Positions 48,001-56,600 of a stretch of 64,000 bases of DNA are shown here, in pieces. A program made the translations under genes and the position numbers. Each line of letters begins with the position of its first letter. Positions within the stretch are counted from its first letter, which is position 1. The notes below the pieces were generated by a model that worked only from the letters and a program-made list of their open reading frames with translations, was not told the DNA's origin and did not search any database. Origin of the DNA: Biomphalaria glabrata (Eukaryota > Mollusca > Gastropoda > Planorbidae); NCBI RefSeq assembly GCF_947242115.1, contig NC_074716.1:47561213-47625212 (forward strand), in the 5' to 3' direction.

Positions 48001-50240
48001 TTTTTTGGGGGGCGTGGAGAATTTTCTGTCTAATTTATTAAATATAAAATTTTCCGAGCATTTAAATAAAAAATGATATAATGTTTACTATTACAACTTT
48101 TTACGCAGAATTTAAATATGTCAATAACTAAAATTTGAAAAACTATCGGAGTTTCCCTTTAAGAGGAGTAAATCTTTGGACAAACAATACTTACCTGCTC
48201 TCATCAGGGTGAGTGTATCTCACACTGTCATTGGGAATGTACAGCATGGATGTGTCCTCAATCTTGTAAATAATGTGAGAGCCAATGACAGCCGCCTTCT
48301 TTCTCTTAGTGATCAATATCATGTAGTAGCCTTCTAGGAATCTGACAAAACCTTTTAAAAAAAAATTAACAAAAAGTTATTTCATCATCATCATATGTCC
48401 CTTGACATTTGTCGTAGGGGTGCTGTAACAGTTTGTGTAACCAAATCTGTCCACTTTTCCCGGAAAGCAGCTGTTCTTAGAAGGATATCTAGAGAGAGTC
48501 CATTCCATCTATTATGTTGTCCAGCCAGCTTTTCTTTGTAGGACCATTTCTTTGTGCTCCCTACACTGTGTCTTGAAGGGTGATTTTTGACAATTAGTCA
48601 AGCCTTTCAATATGATCAAACCAGCTCAGCTTTCATTTCTTCACAGCATTGAGGAGTTTCTCCTTTTGCCAGCCAGAGTGTTGACTTGTAAAGTATAAAC
48701 TCATTTGTTTTCTTTTCCTGGTATCTGATACCCAGCATTTTTCTGTAGCCTTTACTTTCAAAGGCTTGGATTCTTTTTTCAGCCTCAGCATGCAATGTCC
48801 AACTTTCACAACCATAGCACAGAGATTAAAAACCAAGAATACAGTTTTAGTTTAACTTAGAAGCTGATGTTATTCTTCCAGAAATTTATCACAGTTTGCT
48901 CATGACACATACATATATTAGACATAAATGAACAGCAGCACCAGGGACCAAGTTTTTAAGAGAGAAAGTAGTGAATTAAAATGCTACAAAAATAAGGGAA
49001 TGTGCCGACCGAGGCTTGAACCTGAGACTTTGGATTTGACACCGCCTTGGGATAACGCACTAAGCGAACTTAACCTTTAGACCATTTGTTGCAGCACCTA
49101 GCTTCAACTCTATGTTTGCTCATGACAGCAGACATCAAGTTTACACATGTTTTTATTTCTTTTATTGATCCTCCATCTCTTCTTACATTTGACTTCTTCT
49201 TGTGTTGGGCGATTCAACTATATGCAACATCTTGTACTATTTCCACCATAAACTAGCATACAACTTTTTTCTGCACTGATATCAATGCCAACTGCTCTAG
49301 CTGCAGCATCCAGTTTTGAAGTACCTGGTCTAACTTTAACTTAATGAGGTCTATATCATCTGCAAACCTGAGATTGGAAATAGGGCGCCCTTTTTTTTTG
49401 TCAAGCTAGGAGAAAATCCTTTTAGAGTTTCCATCATAATATGTTCTAAAAATATGTTTAAAGAGCTGGAGAGAGAATGCATCCTTGCTGAACTCTTACG
49501 GATGTCGTAAAACTTTCTCCAATTTGGTTGTTCAGAAGTACTGAGCAGTTTGCATTTTGGTATAGAGCTTTGAAAACATTGATATTGTTTTGTTTTTTAT
49601 CTATGTTGAACTGCCTCATCATTTGCCACATGCCATTACGCCAAAGTCCTCAAAAAAGTTTGTAACGCTATTTACTAGTAAAAAAAAAAAAAGTAGCTAA
49701 TAAAGGTCAAAAGAATACATCAAATATCCCCTCAAGATCTAGAGATCAATGAAACAGATAAGGTAAAACTCATTTGTTTTTTCGACTTAAGTTAATTATA
49801 GTATCATGCAGCCATCACAATAACAAACTAGCTATACATGAAGAATGTTATTAAAGACCTATTAAGGATTCAAACTTGAAATCATTTGATTATCAAACTA
49901 TAGCTATTATCTGTTTTGGAACTACACCATTTGATCACAAAAAGAAAAGCCTGCTTAAACTTTTATTTACTTAATAAAATTAGAATAAATACAAGATTGT
50001 ATAAGCTAGTTTAAGGACCACATCACAAATGAAGATTGGACCACACAATGACCTGCTAACTATTGTAAAAAAAAACTTTTTGGCCATATAAGGTCTTCGT
50101 GGCTTTCAATGACCTTCCTTTAAGGAACAGTACCATGAAAAAAAGAAGAAGAGGGAGACAGAGTAACGCAAACCTTCAAAAACATTTGTAAAATGTATGT
50201 CAAGTTGAGGTATCATTGATTATTATGAAACCAATCCTTC

Positions 50241-50283
<43 letters not shown>

Positions 50284-53200
50284 GTATAAATATAAATGCC
50301 AACTATTACATACCTGCAAGGCCAAAAGCCGAAATATTTTTGGCTAGACCATTACTTCCTGAGCCTTGCTTTTTTGTTTTATTCCCACCATCTATCATGG
50401 ACAATACACTGCGTATCTCATTGCGATTGTATTCTACCTAAATTACAAATAAAGTACACTATTATACGTCTGAACTTGATATTTTTTCCAGTCCAAAAAA
50501 AAATATTTAAAAATAAAAAATTAATATTTTATTACTAAGGGAATAGTAATAAAGATTTAACACTTCTATATTAGAATATTAACAATATTATGGGTACTTG
50601 GTTAAAATGATAAAAATAATTGAAATGAAATAAGATACAGTTATAATTCGTTTTTTTAAAAAGATTTTCATAAAATAAAAAAAATAATTTAATAAAAAAA
50701 GGTACTAGAAAAAAGAAAAAAAATTCTGACTTTCAACATTAGAATACTATTCAAAAATTAAGAAAATAAATACTAGCTCATTTATCACATAGAAAACTTG
50801 TATATAATATTTATGTGGGCTAACAGCACAAGGATGGAAACAAGATTAGATGGACACAATGTTCTTTCTTGTAAGAAAATAATTAAAGAAAATTTAGACC
50901 TTGTCGTCATGGATGACCAGTTCTTTAGGTTCAGTCCGATCTATTTTGAGAACCCTGAAGCGAGTTTCTGTTTTATTTGATCCAACAATGTAATATCTCT
51001 GCAAATATAGAAAAAAAAAATAATAATATGAAAATTTACTTCTCAAATAAATTTTTACTAAGTGTACATGAAAATATTTTGTTTGTTCATTTTACATATT
51101 TTTGTCATTCCTTCAAAATTGAAGGAATAAACTTCTTTATTGCCCAAACCTTTCATAGGGTGGCGAATGGGTGAAGGGCTGAGTGTTTCAAACCCTGGAC
51201 CATTGAGGTGACAGTCTGGAGCATATACCACGTGAGCAATAAGCTATGACTGGGGATAGGGTGTGTGAGTATAATGTAAAACCCAAGATTTCAGGTCCAA
51301 GTTTGATCAATAACATCTTTTATTCCAGGCTAAAGCCTTAAGTGTTTCCTGGTTACAAATAAAAGGCTTCAAGGTAGGTCATTGTGCTGGTCGCATTTCA
51401 ATCAAACAAACTTCAGGCTATAATTTAACTTTACCAAAAAAATCAAAAGAGAACATTCACCCTAATTCTAAATGGGGATAGAAGCAGTTAAGTTTTAACT
51501 TCAAAGCCTGCATAAAATTAAAATAAATAATAAAGAGTAATTTATTTATTCTGAACATTACATGAATCTGAACAATTCGCTGTCTTTGTGGTCATTACAT
51601 CTTAATTTTGATATTTAATATTAAACTAATTTTAACTAGGGTAGGCATGTTAGGGCCTAGAGCACTGTTATGTATAATGTGCATTTCCATTTTCCAATTA
51701 TTCTGACCCAATTTCCTTCTATTTTTATTATTTAGCTGTCTTTTTATGTAAGAAAAAAGAATTTCAAATTTGTAAGCCAGTTTTTTTTTACCCATGTTAA
51801 GTCTGATTGAAAATATGCTTCCAAGTTTTCAATTAGATTACAATCTGCGAAACATAGACCTAAGTGTCCTAAGTTAGCCTAATTCTAAGACTTAAGACTT
51901 AGATTTAGTTAGATTAGTTAGATCTAGTTACTTAGTTATTGGTTAGTTCACTTAGACTACCATCACCGTCGGTAGACCCTTAACCTGTTTCAGTTTGGAA
52001 TACATTTTTTTGGTGTTCCCCTATATATAGTAGCTTCTTATATTAGGCACAGCTCATCGAATTCTCCTTTAAGAAACATGTCACTTTTTGTGTGTATTAA
52101 TAATTTGTTTTTATGTTTGGAGCTAAAAACAATGTTTCGGGACAGTGCATGTCCAATTTTAGATAAGTTCCTGTATTTTTGTTCCGCTTTTCCAAAGCAG
52201 ATGGCAGTTTTTTAGATTCTCTGTAACCAAGTATGTAAAGCTATTGTTTTAACCTCCCCTGGCAATTCATACCCATATAAGGGATGAAGGCTATATTATT
52301 AGCATGTTTGATCGTAGGCTGGTGGATATATCAAAATAAGCTTCCAAATATCTTTAGAAAGACATTCCAATCACATTTATACCGTTAGCTGTTAAATAAA
52401 ATTAAAAAAGGGGGTGTCCAAACAAATAATAATGAATTCAGCTCATTCTCCTATAATGCACAAGGCAAAATCGTAATAAGAAATATTAATGGGATTAATA
52501 AATCTATGATTTTTTCAATGAAATGAAAAAAATGACCTAGATCGAGATATCTAGAATATATAATTTATGAATGAAAGAAAAAGTGCAGGCTGCTAATTTG
52601 AAGCCAGAGACCATGCCCACTGCAGGTGATCACGCCAAGCGAGCGCTGGTGGTGAGGAGAGGTATACACTAAGCATGTAGTGTCACAACCTATCATACAG
52701 GCAGTGGAGGGAAGGGGGAGAGAGTCATGAAAAGAATTATAAGCATATATGGGAGGGAGGGGATGTTAAGGTGTAACAAAACGAACATCCAAAATATAAA
52801 AAGAAGAGGGTCCTTGGATGGGAATTAAAAGAAAGAGACAGAGAATACATGTAGCCTAGTTGAAAATATCCTGTTTATTAAATTATAATAATTAATTTAT
52901 AGATCTATAATTTATATAGATTTATTTCTGTCTGTTTCTACACATAGATTATATAGGTAGGCATATATAAATAAATAAACTATAAAAGATATATATATAT
53001 ATAAATAGAGAGAGAGCCAATATACTATAAATACATATTGCAGAAGTGAATCTACTTCTTTTAATGCAATCTAAATAATTTTTAATTAACACAGATATAA
53101 TTTATTAGATAACATAGGACATAGTGGTGTTTCTTAACGGTGCTCGATGAAGCCACTAAAACTAAAGGAGAAAGCACAAAAACTGCGTTTATTATAGGAG

Positions 53201-53546
53201 CATGAAGTGACCTGATTTATTTTAAAATAAAATCTTGACTATGAGTGGTAATTCAAAGAATCACAAATCACAGCTATTTTTATAGTCCTTTAGTTGCAGA
53301 ATAAGAATCTCAATCTGCTTTCAGTTTTTTGTAAGTTAAACTTAAACCGTCACCAAATAAAAAAATAAAATAAAAATTTGACCTAGTTCCCGAATACGGT
53401 GTGCCTTATATAAGAATCTACTATATACATAGACTATATGCATAGATTTCTATAATCATAATAATGTGTATAAAAAGTTAACAAACCGCTTTAGTTTCAT
53501 ACAGAACCAGCTTTTGGATCCATGTTATGAGTGGTACCTCCTCCAT
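30002..53546 (-). CDS. FIG4: FIG4 phosphoinositide 5-phosphatase (Sac domain), complete 23-exon gene
   Basis: The protein is the Sac-family phosphatase that, with VAC14 and PIKfyve, controls PI(3,5)P2 on endolysosomes. Exons, high to low: 53487-53546, 50900-50998, 50314-50437, 48195-48351, 45789-45839, 44599-44894, 44168-44302, 43240-43340, 42662-42821, 41665-41762, 40640-40773, 39681-39797, 38375-38510, 37838-37896, 37077-37243, 36324-36462, 35711-35769, 35114-35258, 33864-33935, 33287-33458, 31448-31527, 30353-30514, 30002-30179. They total 2901 nt, 966 residues; human FIG4 is about 907. The N-terminus reads QKLVLYET and Y-I-V-G-S-N. The catalytic CX5R motif is intact as [30 protein letters not shown] and the C-terminal PISAF...YVNKKFL match the family strongly. 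Phases agree throughout. All donors are GT except exon 7, best read as GC. Exon 6 is longer and more divergent than in vertebrates. Introns carry SINEs, MITEs and LINEs. Confidence 0.95.
31565..32359 (+). mobile_element. 5'-truncated LINE with 11-bp target duplication in FIG4 intron 20
   Basis: The copies of TATTACATAAC at 31554-31564 and 32360-32370 are identical. The open frame ([15 protein letters not shown] through [20 protein letters not shown] to the [20 protein letters not shown] finger) runs unbroken to the stop at 32321. It is the C-terminal third of a non-LTR RT ORF, antisense to FIG4. The intact frame and clean duplication suggest a fairly young insertion. Confidence 0.92.
32845..33160 (+). 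repeat. Dispersed repeat family D
   Basis: AAGCATATATCAACTCACTC, TGTCTGTCTGGTACAATGTT, GGATCAAGTTGAAACTTTGC and the second half TAGGGTTTCATTTCCTTAAA; in FIG4 intron 20. Confidence 0.8.
33543..33623. mobile_element. 81-bp TTAA MITE, second short copy
   Basis: TTAACTCTTTCTCTCC to GAGAAAGAGTTAA, the same length as 11738-11818 and about 90% alike by eye (shared ACCAACGTTGATT and TGTGGTAAATAATTACG). It lies in FIG4 intron 19. Confidence 0.88.
34574..34788. mobile_element. hAT-type MITE, unexpanded relative of 10320-10777
   Basis: The termini are CAGTGTTTCCCAAACT and AGTTTGGGAACCACTG. Read in reverse, it shows the same blocks as the 10.3-kb copy but only about 1.5 of the 30-bp units. It lies in FIG4 intron 18. 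Confidence 0.85.
37990..38140 (-). repeat. LINE C-terminal relic in FIG4 intron 13
   Basis: Matches the 11262-11400 fragment: CTTTTTCCTGGTACTGTT, GAAGGAAGGTCTTAGTGAG, GTGATATGGCCATAGAGTT. Confidence 0.6.
38375..38510 (-). CDS. FIG4: FIG4 exon 13, Sac catalytic P-loop
   Basis: This exon encodes [12 protein letters not shown], the Sac-family CX5R(T/S) phosphatase loop. The nucleophilic cysteine is residue 534 of the reconstructed protein (codon 38443-38441) and the arginine is residue 540. All residues expected for activity are present, so the enzyme is predicted to be active rather than a pseudophosphatase. The exon is followed in frame by [14 protein letters not shown] and a GTACAA donor. 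Confidence 0.95.
38855..39090 (-). repeat. tRNA-derived SINE, family B
   Basis: Reversed copy with ATAGCTTTTATATAGCGCTA, TTTGGTCCAATCTCATATGT, GGGTGTCGAACCTCGAGCCC (B-box complement) and CCGCACTTAGCCTCTCGACC (A-box complement); FIG4 intron 12. Confidence 0.9.
39186..39424 (+). repeat. tRNA-derived SINE, family B
   Basis: Forward copy 96 bp from an inverted one: GCGTGGTCGAGAAGCTTG, GGGGGCTCGAGGTTCGACAC, CTATATAAAAGCTATAATTT and a TTTATTTATTTA tail. The pair could fold into a hairpin in FIG4 pre-mRNA. Confidence 0.9.
40187..40440 (-). repeat. tRNA-derived SINE, family A
   Basis: CAGACCTTGTGATCTAATTT, GGTGTCATGTGGTCGGCACA, GGATTCAAACCCAAGACC, TGTACCACTCATCTACC; FIG4 intron 11. Confidence 0.88.
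41900..42015 (-). repeat. SINE family B tail relic and G-run
   Basis: TTTAGCACTATTTCATGCAT, ATACGCTATGGTCCTATCAC, TCTGGACCAGTTGGG, then a G-run; diverged, no head. It lies in FIG4 intron 9. Confidence 0.5.
42900..43144. mobile_element. 245-bp TTAA element, long relative of the 81-bp MITEs
   Basis: TTAACTCTTTCTCTCCGTAA at the left and GGGGAGAAAGAGTTAA at the right. It splits a small ATTAAAAACATAGACA tandem (42835-42899, resuming at 43141), whose units supply the TTAA target. It lies in FIG4 intron 8. Confidence 0.85.
43451..43660 (-). repeat. tRNA-derived SINE, family A, head lost
   Basis: TAGACCTTGTGGTCTATAGG, GTGTCATGTGGCCAGCACAA, AGAGCTGGGTGGACTCAGAG, then breaks before the B-box; FIG4 intron 7. 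Confidence 0.82.
43915..44050 (-). repeat. SINE family B relic
   Basis: Worn match: TTATAGCTTTTACTTAGTC, GGACCAATCTCTTTTATGGA, GGCAGCCAAGCAGTTTATGC; FIG4 intron 7. Confidence 0.5.
44599..44894 (-). CDS. FIG4: FIG4 exon 6, expanded low-complexity linker within the Sac domain
   Basis: The exon begins with the conserved [13 protein letters not shown] and then leaves the family alignment for about 85 residues rich in S, P, T, E and K before a GT donor. Counting on to KYVWN in the next exon, the divergent stretch is about 97 residues, against about 46 in human FIG4 as I recall it. This accounts for most of the extra length of the protein. The frame is open and both splice phases fit, so it is coding rather than a mis-called intron. 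Confidence 0.85.
45388..45633 (-). repeat. tRNA-derived SINE, family A
   Basis: TAGACCTTGTGATCTAAAGG, ATGTGGCCAACACAATGACC, GGATTCAAATCCATGACCCC, TTTACCACTCAGCTTC; FIG4 intron 5. Confidence 0.87.
46070..46570 (+). repeat. Dispersed repeat family D, longest copy
   Basis: Matches 731-1200 in order over its whole length, including GTTGGGTTTAGCCCCCTTAA and GTAGATATAGTTTTATGGAT; FIG4 intron 4. Confidence 0.85.
46683..46878 (-). repeat. SINE family B, diverged
   Basis: GTGCTATGGTCCAAGCTC, CTTTTAGACGCTCAGCAAAC, TTGAGTCGAGATTCGAACTT; ends at the TTAA target of the next element. FIG4 intron 4. Confidence 0.75.
46881..48162. mobile_element. TTAA-flanked DNA transposon, about 1.28 kb (Kolobok-like?)
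   Basis: The left end is TTAAAGGGTAACTCCGATGG and the right end is TATCGGAGTTTCCCTTTAA: inverted repeats starting AGGG inside TTAA duplications. Two perfect CRE palindromes TGACGTCA sit subterminally (47057-47064 and 47957-47964). No long transposase frame. Kolobok is suggested by TTAA plus AGGG ends only. Confidence 0.75.
48400..49680 (-). mobile_element. Decayed LINE reverse transcriptase in FIG4 intron 3
   Basis: Minus-strand frames give [31 protein letters not shown] (the catalytic FADD), IQAFESK and [14 protein letters not shown]. About 48.88-49.13 kb is an inserted tRNA-like SINE relic (GAGGCTTGAACCTGAGACTT). It has the same orientation as FIG4 and many breaks. Confidence 0.8.
50020..50170 (+). 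repeat. LINE C-terminal relic
   Basis: TTGGCCATATAAGGTCTTCG, TGACCTTCCTTTAAGGAACA and GTACCATGAAAAAAAGAAG are the inverse of the 11.3-kb and 38.0-kb relics; FIG4 intron 3. Confidence 0.55.
50243..50277 (+). repeat. Poly(A) tract, 35 A
   Basis: An uninterrupted run of 35 A in FIG4 intron 3, 37 bp from exon 3. It could be a retroelement tail, but its length in reads may be unstable. Confidence 0.9.
51130..51255 (-). repeat. SINE family C relic
   Basis: TTGCCCAAACCTTTCATAGG, TGTTTCAAACCCTGGACCAT, GACAGTCTGGAGCATATACC; FIG4 intron 1. Confidence 0.65.
51256..53486. other. FIG4 intron 1 remainder
   Basis: No element ends recognised. AT-rich with short TA and GATCTA-type runs (about 52.86-53.03 kb). 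Confidence 0.35.
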
Positions 53547-53678
53547 GTTTACATAAATCTAGTCTAAAAGACTTTTCTACCAAAGAGCTCACTAAGTCAC
53601 ATGATTTAACAGTGGTCCCGTGACTATCATGTGGAAAAGAGAAGGAACTAAAAATTGTCTAATACCTACACAACAAAA
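53547..53678. promoter_or_regulatory. Bidirectional FIG4 / CI-MPR promoter with two CACATG E-boxes
   Basis: Only 132 bp separate the two divergent start codons, so both 5' UTRs and core promoters must sit here, unless a gene also has an upstream non-coding exon. The stretch holds TCACATGA (53597-53604), a perfect MITF/TFE M-box, and TCATGTGG (53627-53634), the same CACATG core on the other strand. TFEB-family factors bind such sites in lysosomal (CLEAR-network) genes. No TATA box is clear. Transcription start sites are not determined. Confidence 0.7.
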
Positions 53679-56600
53679 ATGGCAGCCACCATAGCAAGTG
53701 GATTAACAATTATTATTTCATTCACGGTTCTTATAAATGTTATAGCTGCCGACAACTGCATAATAGGGAACTTTAATTTAACACTTCTAGAACAGTATGT
53801 GCTTTTTTTTTTCAACAAGGTCTATCATTTAGGTTTCTAGATCTAGACTACTAGAGAGTTAGAGAATCACACATGACAGTCACAGTAAGAGAGTTGTCAG
53901 AGTCATCAGAGTGAGAGTCAGACACATACTGTGACATAGTCACACTATCACTATCATAATTATCATCCACTATGACTTGTGTGACTAGTCTAGTCTAGTG
54001 ACAGTCTCTGACACTCACACTCAATTGACACTGACACTGTGATGTGACTGACAGAGAGTCAGAGTCAGAGTATCTAATGACTCAGTCAGTCTAGAGTCTA
54101 GTCAGTCTAGAGTCTAGAGATTAGCTAAACTAGAGTTGACTAGGTCTAGAGTTACTAAGTCTAAGAGTAGAGCCTAGGCTACAGGGACTTTGACAAAAAA
54201 TTAAAAATAAATAAAATACATTACAACAGAAACTATCTAGATCTAGTATAATAGTAGATCTATAATCTAATTATGTAGACGTAGAGCTTGCTGAGACTAG
54301 TGAGAGGTTTACAGTCTCAGTGATACCAAATTTATCTTTCTGTTTTATATACATAGTCATAGGAGCAAAGTTCTTCTGATTTATGTGTAGAAAAATGGAC
54401 TATAGAAAATTTCCAAAAAACTGTGATTGAACAAATGAATTTTCGTCTTTATCTCATCATAACTTTATAACCATTATAATAGATAGAAGCTTGAAATTTG
54501 GAATACAGCTACCCCATTATATGATTTTTAATTTTTCATCTCACATGCAGCTAACATTCATTCACAGCTAATCCAATTGTTTGTAAATTGACTTCAATCC
54601 TTTTTCTAGAATGCCTTTTGGTAGAAACTTCCTCAGCCTTATAATATGTATAAATATAATGTAAAATAACATCTTGATAGCATTCTCTCCACTAGGTTGA
54701 GCTAAGATTTAAAAGCCATTAAGCAATCCATAAATCATTTATACTTCATATTATCAACGAAAATTGCTAACGTCTGGCGCCACGTTGCTACATCATGGAG
54801 TGACTTCATTTAACATCATCAGGATGGGTCCAAACTTGCCTTAATAAGCTGATTTCCTTTTATATTTTGTGTACCTAAGTATAGAAAAAAAAAGATTTCT
54901 AACACTACTCTAATAGATATATTTTATATATATATTGATTTTAATACTATAGTCATAGATTGTTATGGTAGTTATAAATTTTCCACTTACCCATTTAAAA
55001 AAATTGCCTAATTTGGCATCATTTATAACTGATAACAGCATTTTGGGGTAAGTTTTTTTAATTTTGGAGGATAAAATTTCATTTAAAATTAATGAAATAA
55101 CAAACTTTAAGCATAAATCTAGGTCTAAATACAATAAATACCAAGCTTGCTTAAAAATGATAATAAATGCAAAATCATTCTTACCTATAAATAAACAGGA
55201 CTTTCATTTGTTGACAATGTGGTATCATTCAAAATCAAAAGCTTAGGAATCCTCCTTTAAGATTAGCATGATTTCATGAAGGTTTTTAAAACATGAAGCA
55301 AATATGTAAAAACAACAATCAATCAGCTAACACCTTGGGTTTGGAAGTCTAGCCATGCTGTTTCAAAACTTATATAGCAGCTAGTCTAGCAGTTTATAGG
55401 ACAGTAGAGTAAGGATGTCAACCCCTAGGCCATAGAATCTAGAATGCCCTAGGATCTAGACTAGTAACTAGATCTAGTAGTAGTAGTAAGTAGTAGAGGC
55501 TTAGAGCCTCTCAGTAGAGGAGAATCACTTTTAATACTAATACTCTTATGAGTCTTACTCTTAACTCTTATGATGATTGACTTAAAACTTAATTTTACTT
55601 ATAATTTTGATTATCATATTATATATATATATATGATTATTCATTGACAATAAAGTCACCATCATTATTATTATGTTAATTAGATCTAGATCTATGTCAA
55701 TTATGATTATGACTTAGATCTATTCTCCTCTATGTCTATGATGACTTACCTAGAAAAATAATCTATTCTAGATCATGATCTAAATCTTTAGTATATAAAA
55801 TTAATATAGAATCTATATAGTTATATATATAGTCTAGATCTTGATCTTTTAGAATCATCCTATATAAGTATACTCAGTATACTATACAATACGTGCATGG
55901 TAAAACTTCCCATAGAAGGCCCCTAGTTTTTCTGGTCAATTATTTGGCAGCTGTCTATCTTCACCTATGTAGTCTGTATAGTTAGCATTTAATCATAATA
56001 ATAATAATCCTTATTATTCTTCAGGAAATAACTAAGACTTCCTATTTCAGATTTAGCCCATGGAAAACAGTTGACAGTTTAAATGGCACAATCTATGAGA
56101 TTAACCTGTGCAGCAAACTGAAGAGCACCAACTGTCCAGATGGGACTGCTGTCTGTGCACAATCCAAAAATTCTACCATATCAGTTAGTTATGGAAACTA
56201 TTCTTCAGCACCATCCAATGAAAAGACACCATTTGGTACAGATGGAGAACTCTTGCTTACATTTAAAGGACAACCTTGTGGTTCTGACAAATATTATTCC
56301 ACAATTTTTTACTTCAAGTGTGGGAAAACCTTGGTGAGTTTAGTATATATGGATAACTACTTAGGGTAAAATATAATTCCAATATGTTCTGCATATTCCA
56401 GTTTTATTCTATGGGCATAATTATTTAGTGCAAAATATTAGTTCAGTACAACCTGCATATTTCAGTTTTATGACCTGTTTAACACCATTGTAGCCCTTTG
56501 TATGCTTAATGTACAAGGGTAAGTCAACAACTATTATCTGCAATGTTGTTAAACATTTGTGTTGTGGAGCATAATAGCATGTTAAAAGGACTTTTTTTTT

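Noticed and set aside
53655-53678. Upstream extension of the CI-MPR start codon
   Set aside because: The frame would need a TTG start. The ATG at 53679 has a good context and opens a proper signal peptide.
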